DNA of 9,188 bases from Syntrophaceae bacterium UBA3084 (GTDB lineage: Bacteria; Desulfobacterota; Syntrophia; Syntrophales; UBA6807), in contig DFBI01000051.1 in assembly GCA_002367335.1 (NCBI GenBank), forward strand, positions 1 through 9,188, written 5' to 3'. The stretch's first letter is position 1. Each line of letters opens with the position of its first letter. A program made the position numbers and the translations under genes. Below, in pieces: positions 1-6,880 of this stretch. The notes beneath the pieces were generated by a model, which searched no databases, was not told the DNA's origin, and saw nothing but the letters and a program-made list of their open reading frames with translations.

Positions 1-1176
1 ATCATTATGCGCATGAGTATAAACGCCCGTGTATTTAAGGGTGGTATATTTTGGATAAATGTACTGGAAATTCCCCAGCCCGACACCAAAAAAGGGGAAA
101 TCCTTTGAAATATTAAGAGTATCCTTTGAAATAATGGTCCTTGAATTAGAAGTGAAACGGATGTCCGCAAGGGTTGAAAGTTCTTTCAAGACCGGATCTA
201 TTCCTATCCAGATGAGCGTAGCAAAGATCAGTCCCAGGATGACCGCGCCTATCTTCCTTTTTTTTCTTTGAGACCTTTTTATTCCAAGGATGGTAAAAAA
301 GAAGACCATGGAAAACAGAAGACATAGGATGCCTCCCCTGGAGAGAGAAAAAATCAGGGACAGTCCCATTATCACGATCAAAAAGATGAGCAGGCTGTTT
401 TTTGAAAGGTGAGACTCAATAACAGAGAGGCGGTGACGCCAACTGCCGGCAGGAATAAATGAACGATTAAGTAAGTAAGCCATTAAAAGGCCGATGCCTA
501 ATGATATTACCATCCCCATATAGCCGGCAAAGTGATTGGGGTTTACATAAGGGCCGAAATAGTTGCCGATCTTGTATTTTGACAGCCAGAACCAATAGAT
601 TTTGTTGGTTCCGCTTAACATCTGCAGGATTCCCAGAAAGGCTACAATGGTCCCTATTATTATAATGGCAAAAACAAGCCGTCGCATCTGGTCTCTGGTC
701 TTTATGTTATTGATTATTAGAAAGAAAACAGCAACATAGGCAAAAATTTTGAGAAGCTCATCCCTGGTAGCATGAGAGTAGATGGAGAGCGGTCTGTCGG
801 CGCTAATTTTATCTGATGCGTTAAGATCTGCCTTCTGCACCCCATATCCGGGTACGGTTTGAATATAGAGATCGTAGGTATTGGGCGAGATGTGTTCGAT
901 CACTGACGGGGATAACGGGACCATCTGGAAAAGGCAAAGCAGGAAAAAAAGGCAGAGGGGAGGATTTAGGGGCGTTTTAACTAACGAAAGCCGAAAATCG
1001 GGGAAAGAGCGGTTTATATATATGAGCTTCAGCAACCATACGAACAGAAGAAAAAGGACAGTAAGCTCCATCACCGTATAGGCCCAGACATGCACCGTGC
1101 CAAAGGCAAGGGGGGTGAACACGATGAGGAAGATGATGCCGCATTCGATAATTATGCTACAGATTGATAGAAACAT
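1..1176 (-). CDS. O-antigen ligase/polymerase (Wzy_C/WaaL superfamily) membrane protein, 3' end outside window
   Basis: Reading the minus strand from an ATG at 1176 gives 392 codons with no stop, ending in frame at base 1. The protein is rich in membrane segments (about residues 8-26, 36-53, 75-86, 143-157, 167-186, 218-236, 261-277, 283-298, 308-325). It carries landmarks of the O-antigen ligase family: a PLAFGTVHVWAY start region (22-33), FGPYVNPNHFAGYM before a membrane helix (207-220), SLSRGG (277-282), GVGLGNF (364-370) and THAHND at the edge (387-392). Family members polymerise undecaprenyl-linked repeat units (Wzy) or ligate glycan to an acceptor (WaaL), acting at the periplasmic face of the inner membrane. 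Sequence alone does not separate these roles; the EPS operon favours a Wzy-like polymerase. It is the sixth gene of the leftward operon, 167 bp after the phosphatase gene. No Shine-Dalgarno is visible: a 7-bp tandem repeat abuts the start. The missing part is probably the C-terminal end of the Wzy_C domain and any TPR tail. Confidence 0.88.
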   Translation of the reverse strand, partial: MFLSICSIIIECGIIFLIVFTPLAFGTVHVWAYTVMELTVLFLLFVWLLKLIYINRSFPDFRLSLVKTPLNPPLCLFFLLCLFQMVPLSPSVIEHISPNTYDLYIQTVPGYGVQKADLNASDKISADRPLSIYSHATRDELLKIFAYVAVFFLIINNIKTRDQMRRLVFAIIIIGTIVAFLGILQMLSGTNKIYWFWLSKYKIGNYFGPYVNPNHFAGYMGMVISLGIGLLMAYLLNRSFIPAGSWRHRLSVIESHLSKNSLLIFLIVIMGLSLIFSLSRGGILCLLFSMVFFFTILGIKRSQRKKRKIGAVILGLIFATLIWIGIDPVLKELSTLADIRFTSNSRTIISKDTLNISKDFPFFGVGLGNFQYIYPKYTTLKYTGVYTHAHND

Positions 1177-1177
1177 C

Positions 1178-1198
1178 GTTGATTGTTGATTGTTGATT
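1178..1198. repeat. Three tandem copies of GTTGATT abutting the ligase start codon
   Basis: Plus-strand GTTGATT occurs three times perfectly, followed by a partial copy (GA, then A-rich). On the coding (minus) strand this is an AATCAAC array ending one base before the ATG at 1176, exactly where a ribosome-binding site should be. Copy-number change by slippage would alter spacing and the untranslated leader but not the reading frame. Whether it varies is unknown. Confidence 0.8.
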
Positions 1199-1211
1199 GA
1201 AAAATCATAGG

Positions 1212-1377
1212 CGTTCACGGAACGTTGAAATTAGAAAATAGAAATTGGAAATTTGGCTTTCATGCTTTTGTACTGTTTCAGATGATCGTATTATCTGATA
1301 GCCCACGGTATTCTGAACCTTTTTGTTCCACTTACCTAAAGTTCTAATTTCCAATTTCAAGTTTCGAGCCGTGAACG
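1212..1377. repeat. 166-bp composite repeat with inverted ends (CGTTCACGG + AAATT-rich arms)
   Basis: Both ends begin, reading inward, with CGTTCACGG (1212-1220 on plus; 1377-1369 on minus), then a 4-base spacer ending in CG, then an AAATT-rich arm. The 13-mer GAAATTGGAAATT is shared by the two arms. The end boxes are themselves near-palindromes: CGTTC-ACG-GAACG on the left and AGCCGT-TC-ACGGCT on the right. The central ~75 bp (1265-1340) shows no gene. No flanking target duplication is evident. The right end encodes the last residues and stop codon of the phosphatase gene. The minus-strand 15-mer GAAACTTGAAATTGG (1365-1351) recurs exactly at 7852-7866, so this belongs to a dispersed family. 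Confidence 0.6.
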
Positions 1378-2123
1378 GCTACAACTTCTCTTCCCTCAAT
1401 CACAGCCTGCGGGGTATCCCGCACCATCTTTTCCGCTTTGTCTATTCCAATTATTTTTGCCGTTTCTTCTACTGCACGCGAGAGAATGGGCGGCCTCCCG
1501 TCTCTGGAGTGCGCATCAGAGGCAATGATATGGACCAGATTGGAGGTAATCATCTTTTTGGTGATTTTCTGTATCTCCCGGTTGAATTCCCCGGTTATGC
1601 TCATGGCAGTCACCTGTGATAAAACACCTGCCTTGATAAATTCAAAAAGGAGCCTCTTATTCCTCATGATAGTCAAATTCCTTTCCGGGTGGGTCAGGAT
1701 AGGGATAATATCTTTTGATCTGAGTTCCCGTATTAAATCTTTAACCCTGGGAAAAAGAAAATAATCAGGTAACTCCAGACAGAAATAGCGTATGGGTCCG
1801 GTTGACGGATTGATGGTTACATCATCAATTTTGGAAATAATGTCCGGCTGCAAATGGACTTCAGCACCGGGGAGGATGGTGAGCGGAACGGAACCGGTCG
1901 GCCTGGTTACCCATTCGGTTTTTTCTATACGCCTGTTGAGCTCTTTGATCCTGGATAAAATAAGTTTTTTCTCAGGTTCGTATACCCCGGGTTTTATATG
2001 CGGGGTTGCCACAATGGTATGAATCCCATCTCTGAAGGCCATCTCACACATCTCGAGGGATTCTTGCCATTCCCGCGGCCCATCATCCACATCAGGAAGT
2101 ATGTGGCAGTGAAGGTCGATCAC
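1344..2123 (-). CDS. PHP-type protein-tyrosine phosphatase of EPS synthesis (CpsB/CapC/YwqE family)
   Basis: This 259-residue protein has the length and motifs of the CpsB/CapC/YwqE polymerase-and-histidinol-phosphatase (PHP) family, which are Mn-dependent phosphatases that dephosphorylate the tyrosine cluster of the partner BY-kinase. Metal-ligand motifs are visible: DLHCH (His5, His7), VDDGP (12-16), ATPH (His42), PGAEVH (Glu88), LTHPERN (His145) and SDAHS (Asp203, His205). It should act in the cytoplasm on the kinase encoded just upstream. The start is GTG (2123), nine bases after the kinase stop; the AGGT overlapping that stop (TAGGT) is a plausible ribosome-binding site, and the protein begins directly with the first metal motif, so no earlier start is likely. 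The last residues (GSKLEIGN) and the stop codon lie in a dispersed repeat, suggesting the original 3' end was altered. No catalytic residue appears missing. Confidence 0.93.
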   Translation of the reverse strand: MIDLHCHILPDVDDGPREWQESLEMCEMAFRDGIHTIVATPHIKPGVYEPEKKLILSRIKELNRRIEKTEWVTRPTGSVPLTILPGAEVHLQPDIISKIDDVTINPSTGPIRYFCLELPDYFLFPRVKDLIRELRSKDIIPILTHPERNLTIMRNKRLLFEFIKAGVLSQVTAMSITGEFNREIQKITKKMITSNLVHIIASDAHSRDGRPPILSRAVEETAKIIGIDKAEKMVRDTPQAVIEGREVVAVHGSKLEIGN

Positions 2124-2132
2124 TTGAAATAC

Positions 2133-4478
2133 CTATGTGTGTCTGCGCAACCTCCGCTTCACGGCTTCGGCGGCTTCAGCGAACTTGGCAGTTGCACAAT
2201 CTAAACTTATGCCTTTGACAGGCTTAACCACTTCCCTTTTCCTTCTCTTTTCCTTTCCCTCTTCCTCTTCCCCGTAATAATGGTCATAATATTTTTTATA
2301 TCTATAGTAGTATGAATAGTAGTAGCTCTCTTTTTCAAAATCCATATCATTTAAGACGCATCCGATAATTTTGGCTTCCACATCGGAGAGTTGCTGGATT
2401 GCCCGCTGAATGGCGGGCCTGGGTGTGGAGCCCGCATTGACTACCAGGACCACTCCGTCTGTAACAGCAGACAGAATAGCGGCATCGGCTACTGAGAGTA
2501 CAGGAGGAGAATCAATAATGATCATGTCAAAATCATCCTTGGCTCTCTCGGACTCAAGCAGTTCTTTCATCCTTTTTGATCCCAGAAGCTCTGCCGGGTT
2601 TGGAGAGGTCCTGCCGGCGGTGAAAACTTCAAGGCCGGTAATTCCGGTCAGTTGGGGACTTGACTCCTTGCCTGCCAGGTATTCAGACAGTCCGGGAGAA
2701 CGATCAAGATTAAAAATTTCGTGAATCCTTGCCTTCCTCATGTCCGCGTCGATTAAAAGGACCTTTTTCCCCATCTGGGCAAAGGAGACGGCAATATTGG
2801 CAGCCTGCAATGTCTTTCCATCCCTGGGAAGTGGTGATGTTATCAGGATGTACTTTTTTCCCACATCAGGAGAAGAAAACAGGAGGTTTGTCCTGATGGT
2901 CCTGAAGCCCTCAGCCACATTAGACTTGGGGTTGGAATGAACTATAATCTCTTCACTGGGCACATCAATCTTGAACTTGCTTACCACGCCCAAAAAGGGG
3001 ACCTTAAAGTATCGTTCAAGCTCGTCAGGTGTATTTATGGTATTATCCAGGTATTCAAAGAAAAAGGCCATTCCCACACCCATGGTGAGACCTACTATTA
3101 TTGCCAAAAGGACATTCCTGGCTTTTTTTGGTTTCACCGGGTAATCAGGGACCCTGGCCGGATCAACCACCATGATGTTGGTTGACTCCAACCCTTCGGT
3201 AAGGCCGGCCTCTTTTACCCTTGTAAGCAGTGATTCATACAGGGAACGGCTGGTATCCATATCTCTTTTCAAGGAATTGTATCCTATCTGTTTATCATTA
3301 AGGGCCAGGGCCTCTCTTTTCTTTTCCTCCATGGCCTGCCGGATGGATTCCTCTTCAGCCAGTGCCACCCGGTATTCAGTTTCAATACTTTGCAGAGTCT
3401 TCCTTACCTCCTGTGCAATTTTCTCTTTTATACCTTTCATGGCTGCGGAGAGCCTGACCATCTTCGGATGTTCTTTGCCGTATTTATTGGATAGATTATA
3501 GTATTCTCCCGTAAGCTCTACATATTGACTCTTCAGTTCCTGAATGACCTGGTTAGATACAATTGCCGGCATGGATTCAACCATCTCAGGTTGTTGGGAA
3601 AGCCTGGTGAGTTCGGCAAAGAGATTTTCCTTTTTCAGTCTTTCGGTCGTTGCCTGGGTCAGGGCAGTATTCAAATCATTGAGACTCTGGATGATAATGC
3701 CCTGCCGATCCTCAAAGTCTATGGCTGCCAATCCTTCCTTTTCGCGGAATTTCTGGATAGCGGTCTCTTTCTCCTTTAGGACCTTGGCCTCTTCCTTTAT
3801 CCTCAAGTTAAGCCAGGCAATCGCATCTTCAGAGGCAGAGTATTTTCTCTCCAGGCCGCTTTCCGTATAGAGTTTTGCATGAGCATTGGCAATCCTGGCT
3901 ATAATCCCGGGATCACCCCCTTCAAAACTCACATCTACCAGGCGGCTGTTCCTTATTGGCGAGACATTCAGCCTTCCTAAATATGCTTTTATTATTTCAT
4001 TGTATTCACTGTCCGGGTTAAAATTTTTGTCCGCCGGGTTTTCCGCCGATGAGGTCATCTCCTTTATCCACCCTAAAACAGAACCTAAGACCCCCATCAG
4101 GCTGAACCCCCCGTTTTCAGGGGCAAACTCCGGACTGTTCTTAAGGTCGAGGTCTTTTATCACTTTCAAGGCAAGTGACTTGCTCTTCAGGATCTCATAT
4201 TGTGTCTGATAATAGTCTTGACTGGCGGCATTTATTCCTACGACTTCCTCGATATTAACCACATTCGGGTTTTCTTTATCAATCAGGATCTGGGTGGTGG
4301 CCCGGTAAACAGGATACATGTTGAGGTTACTGATGGTCACGGTCGTCACAAGGACAAGAAAGACCGTGGCAATCATCCACCTTCTCTTAAGAATTACCCT
4401 GAGGTAATCCCTTAAATGGACCTCTTCCTCTAAATATTCATCAGGTATCCTGGTTTCTGTATTCTGCGAATCCTTCAT
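2133..4478 (-). CDS. Wzc-like chain-length regulator with fused BY-kinase (Wzz-GNVR-tyrosine autokinase)
   Basis: This 781-residue PCP-2a protein controls EPS polymerisation and export by cycles of autophosphorylation. The N-terminal Wzz domain contains membrane helix 1 (about 34-51). A long periplasmic region with coiled-coil character follows (about 220-420), then the proline-rich YPVKPKKARN (446-455) and helix 2 (about 456-475). The cytoplasmic kinase shows the oligomerisation motif EGFRTIR (523-529, EX2RX2R), Walker A SPLPRDGKT (548-556), Walker A' LLIDADMR (574-581) and Walker B MIIIDSPP (652-659). The tyrosine cluster (719-735) has 11 Tyr in 17 residues. Unusually, about 46 residues follow it: an acidic patch (GEEEEG), a basic stretch and a predicted helix; most BY-kinases end at the cluster. 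The gene begins 8 bp after the OPX stop and ends 9 bp before the phosphatase, so the three are surely co-transcribed. The upstream ribosome-binding site is weak (GAGATAAAAG). Confidence 0.95.
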   Translation of the reverse strand: MKDSQNTETRIPDEYLEEEVHLRDYLRVILKRRWMIATVFLVLVTTVTISNLNMYPVYRATTQILIDKENPNVVNIEEVVGINAASQDYYQTQYEILKSKSLALKVIKDLDLKNSPEFAPENGGFSLMGVLGSVLGWIKEMTSSAENPADKNFNPDSEYNEIIKAYLGRLNVSPIRNSRLVDVSFEGGDPGIIARIANAHAKLYTESGLERKYSASEDAIAWLNLRIKEEAKVLKEKETAIQKFREKEGLAAIDFEDRQGIIIQSLNDLNTALTQATTERLKKENLFAELTRLSQQPEMVESMPAIVSNQVIQELKSQYVELTGEYYNLSNKYGKEHPKMVRLSAAMKGIKEKIAQEVRKTLQSIETEYRVALAEEESIRQAMEEKKREALALNDKQIGYNSLKRDMDTSRSLYESLLTRVKEAGLTEGLESTNIMVVDPARVPDYPVKPKKARNVLLAIIVGLTMGVGMAFFFEYLDNTINTPDELERYFKVPFLGVVSKFKIDVPSEEIIVHSNPKSNVAEGFRTIRTNLLFSSPDVGKKYILITSPLPRDGKTLQAANIAVSFAQMGKKVLLIDADMRKARIHEIFNLDRSPGLSEYLAGKESSPQLTGITGLEVFTAGRTSPNPAELLGSKRMKELLESERAKDDFDMIIIDSPPVLSVADAAILSAVTDGVVLVVNAGSTPRPAIQRAIQQLSDVEAKIIGCVLNDMDFEKESYYYSYYYRYKKYYDHYYGEEEEGKEKRRKREVVKPVKGISLDCATAKFAEAAEAVKRRLRRHT

Positions 4479-4486
4479 CTTTTATC

Positions 4487-5458
4487 TCAAAAAAAACTCT
4501 CCGGGACCATAACGATATCTTCAGGCTCCAGGGGATCTGTCATTTTCACCGGAATCTGTATTTTTGCCCCTTCCTGTTCCCTGACTATCCTGGTCTTGTT
4601 TATGGCTGCTTTTTCACTGACCCCACCGGCAGTAGTGATCGCTTTAAGCACTGTGGTCCCTTTCTCCATACTGTATCTTCCGGGCTTTTTCACCTCCCCG
4701 AATACATAGAAGTATTCCGCATGGGGAATATAGATAGTATCGTTCGGCTCGAGAAAGACGTTTTGGCTTGTGTCTCCTTCCAGGAGCTTTCTTAGGTTCA
4801 GATCGATAATCTCATCCTCTCTTGCCTCTTCCAGGGATACCGGATTTTCCCTATGATTTTTTGGCCTGATTACTATCACTTCGCTGCCGGCGTCCTCAGT
4901 GGGACCGCCTGCCAGGGAGAGGACCTCCACCAGGATTGTCTCTCCGGTGAGGGGATATTCGCCGGGGGTTTCCACCTCTCCCAGGATAAAGACACTTTTG
5001 CTTCTATATTCTTTTACTGTGATCGATACCTGGGGATCAATGATATACCTTCCGGACAGCTCGTCCCCTACCTTTTTTTCCAGTTGGGCTACGGTAATAC
5101 CATCTGCATGGACCTTGCCTATTAATGGGAAAGAAAATTCTCCTTTTCGGGAGACGTGGACTTCTCTTTCCAGATCATCGTGATCCCATATCACTATCTC
5201 TAAGACATCCTGCGGACCGATTTCATAATCCTCTTTGTCGGTATCCGTATGAGGGATGAAAGCCAGGGCCTTCTTTTGGAAAATTTTGCCGATATTTTCG
5301 CTCTCAGGCGGTTCCTCTTCCTCTATTATTTTTTCAACATTTTCTATTTCAGGTATGGTGGGATAACGCGCACAGGAGAGGAGAAAAACGGAACAAAAAA
5401 AGGTCAAAACGAAAGCACTGAAGACAGGACTATGTTTTATGCGCTTGAATCTAAACAT
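4487..5458 (-). CDS. OPX/Wza-type polysaccharide export lipoprotein (Poly_export + two SLBB domains)
   Basis: From the ATG at 5458 this is 323 residues: a lipoprotein signal peptide (basic start MFRFKRIK, hydrophobic core) with lipobox LLSC (acylated Cys29). A Poly_export domain begins at YEIGPQDVLEIVIW and includes FPLIGKV and DPQVSITVKEY. Two SLBB modules follow, opening with FILGEVETPGEY and FYVFGEVKKPGRY. OPX proteins form the periplasmic/outer-membrane conduit above the Wzc oligomer. The chain ends at EDIVMVPESFF, directly after the second SLBB; no amphipathic outer-membrane helix like that of E. coli Wza is present. The frame is open to an ATG at 5572, adding 38 residues, but these precede the signal peptide and are encoded by a likely dispersed repeat, so I prefer 5458. 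Neither start has a clear Shine-Dalgarno. The kinase gene starts 8 bp downstream. Confidence 0.92.
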   Translation of the reverse strand: MFRFKRIKHSPVFSAFVLTFFCSVFLLSCARYPTIPEIENVEKIIEEEEPPESENIGKIFQKKALAFIPHTDTDKEDYEIGPQDVLEIVIWDHDDLEREVHVSRKGEFSFPLIGKVHADGITVAQLEKKVGDELSGRYIIDPQVSITVKEYRSKSVFILGEVETPGEYPLTGETILVEVLSLAGGPTEDAGSEVIVIRPKNHRENPVSLEEAREDEIIDLNLRKLLEGDTSQNVFLEPNDTIYIPHAEYFYVFGEVKKPGRYSMEKGTTVLKAITTAGGVSEKAAINKTRIVREQEGAKIQIPVKMTDPLEPEDIVMVPESFF

Positions 5459-5461
5459 ATT

Positions 5462-5530
5462 ATAGGGGTTCAAAGGTTCAGGGTTATCTTTGCGAACTTT
5501 GCGTCTTGAGCGAAGCGGGCGGTGAAAAGA
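5462..5530. repeat. Probable dispersed intergenic repeat upstream of the OPX gene
   Basis: The segment holds GGTTCAAAGGTTCAGGGTT (5467-5485) and two spaced copies of TTTGCG (5489-5494 and 5498-5503) followed by GAGCGAAGCGGGCGGTGAAA. It looks like the low-complexity repeat units that recur in some environmental genomes; that recognition is from memory and this window holds only one clear copy. It lies in frame with the OPX gene and would encode most of a 38-residue N-terminal extension if the upstream ATG at 5572 were used. Confidence 0.35.
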
Positions 5531-5594
5531 TACTCCACTTACCTGCATAGCAAAGCTAAGACCAATCAGCATAGCCGAAGGTTTAAGGGATTAA

Positions 5595-6842
5595 TTAAAA
5601 AGATAGGGATATCTTGCCTGCTACGATATTGTTCCTGTAGTCCTCTTGTTCAAAGTTGGAATCATTGTCCACATAATTATAACTTACCTCACATCCGAGC
5701 CAGTCCTGGACCTGGTAATTAACACCAACACCGATGCCATAGCAATCATCATCCCTTTTCTTGTCGTATATGCCTTCTTCCTCATAGTTGTCATTCCTGT
5801 AAGACACGTGAGCATTGGCCGATATCTTATGGGTGAGCTTATGGTCTACAGAAAGTGTACCCCCGGAAGAGATATAGTATGGCCCGTAAACTCCCTCCTC
5901 TTCAGTAACTGCGGTATCAACCGGCTTTCTGAATCCATTTAAACCAATAGTAGTGTAAGAGGTTAATTTATATCTCAGATCCGCTTTCATCCCGAAGCCG
6001 TCAAAATCATCTATACCGGCTTCGTAGTTTCTGTACGTATAACCGCCCTTGATTGTCCCGGTGATCTTTGAGGCTGTTTCCCAGGTCAGGCCCAACCATA
6101 CCCAGTTGGTATCAGAGTCAGTTGATTGAAGTCCTTTATCCAAATTGTTTTTATGGGCATAGACGTACTCAACAAGGGCTGAGGTCAGAGGTAAAAAACG
6201 GTAGAAAAGGTTAAATCCGACCTCATTCTGCATGTAATTATCCAGTTCTGGGTCCCACTGCCAGGGTTTATGAAAGCTGTTGAAATCCCTGTTTTCATTC
6301 CTGAAAAAACCTTTTATCTTATAGCGGTCTGCAAGCTTGTATGATGTATTAAAGAAGAAACGGTTCTGGTAGTAGTCATTCCTGATATCCTTTTCATAAT
6401 CAGGTGCGACGGAATCACGTTTCCAGTTGTCACCAATCTGGATGTCTAATATATTAAAGTCCAAATCGAGCATAATATTGGCAAAATAATTTTCTGTTTG
6501 ATAATTCTGATGGCGTGAAGGTTCGATAAAATCAGCCCGGCAATCCATACTTAAGAGATGTCTTTGAAAAGGAAGCTGAAAAGCGATCCCAGGAGAATAA
6601 GTTGTTATGGCAGACCCTGCCTCATGACTTGCCTCATCGTATATATTATCGTTATATTCCTCCTTAACACTCAGTGAAGGATGAATATCGAGTTGACCAA
6701 CGTGAATGTTACCCGGTATATCTGCCGGTTCTATGGCCAGACTGAGAAGAGGAACCGAGAGAAAAACAAGAAACACCAAAGACGAAAAAAATACCTTCCG
6801 ACATCTTTTTTTTACATGAAATGCAATCATATCTCCACCCAT
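5595..6842 (-). CDS. Outer-membrane beta-barrel protein, BBP2/porin-like, EPS-associated
   Basis: This 415-residue protein has a signal peptide (basic KKRCRK, hydrophobic 18-35, likely cleavage after SLA at 34-36). The mature part starts with a HPSLSVKEEYNDNIYDE motif (54-70), typical of the putative beta-barrel porin 2 and PEP-CTERM-associated barrel families. The rest alternates polar and aromatic/hydrophobic residues in short strands separated by Asn/Asp/Gly-rich turns, and the chain ends with KISLSF, a terminal Phe as expected for BAM recognition. Cysteines are few. Length suits a barrel of about 16-18 strands, an estimate rather than a count. It lies 38 bp after the FecR-like gene and directly before the OPX gene. 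The inferred role is the outer-membrane pore or anchor for the polysaccharide. Two starts are possible: ATG at 6842 (no Shine-Dalgarno) or ATG at 6830, where GGAG lies only two bases upstream. Confidence 0.85.
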   Translation of the reverse strand: MGGDMIAFHVKKRCRKVFFSSLVFLVFLSVPLLSLAIEPADIPGNIHVGQLDIHPSLSVKEEYNDNIYDEASHEAGSAITTYSPGIAFQLPFQRHLLSMDCRADFIEPSRHQNYQTENYFANIMLDLDFNILDIQIGDNWKRDSVAPDYEKDIRNDYYQNRFFFNTSYKLADRYKIKGFFRNENRDFNSFHKPWQWDPELDNYMQNEVGFNLFYRFLPLTSALVEYVYAHKNNLDKGLQSTDSDTNWVWLGLTWETASKITGTIKGGYTYRNYEAGIDDFDGFGMKADLRYKLTSYTTIGLNGFRKPVDTAVTEEEGVYGPYYISSGGTLSVDHKLTHKISANAHVSYRNDNYEEEGIYDKKRDDDCYGIGVGVNYQVQDWLGCEVSYNYVDNDSNFEQEDYRNNIVAGKISLSF

Positions 6843-6880
6843 TTAGATTAGATCAGTTTGTTAGCAACCAGGACTAATCA

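Noticed and set aside
1178..1198. Possible start of a CRISPR array
   Set aside because: Units are 7 bp with no spacers.
4479..4490. Run of eight A (plus strand) at the end of the OPX gene as a terminator
   Set aside because: No GC-rich hairpin precedes the T-run on the minus strand, and the kinase gene starts 8 bp later.
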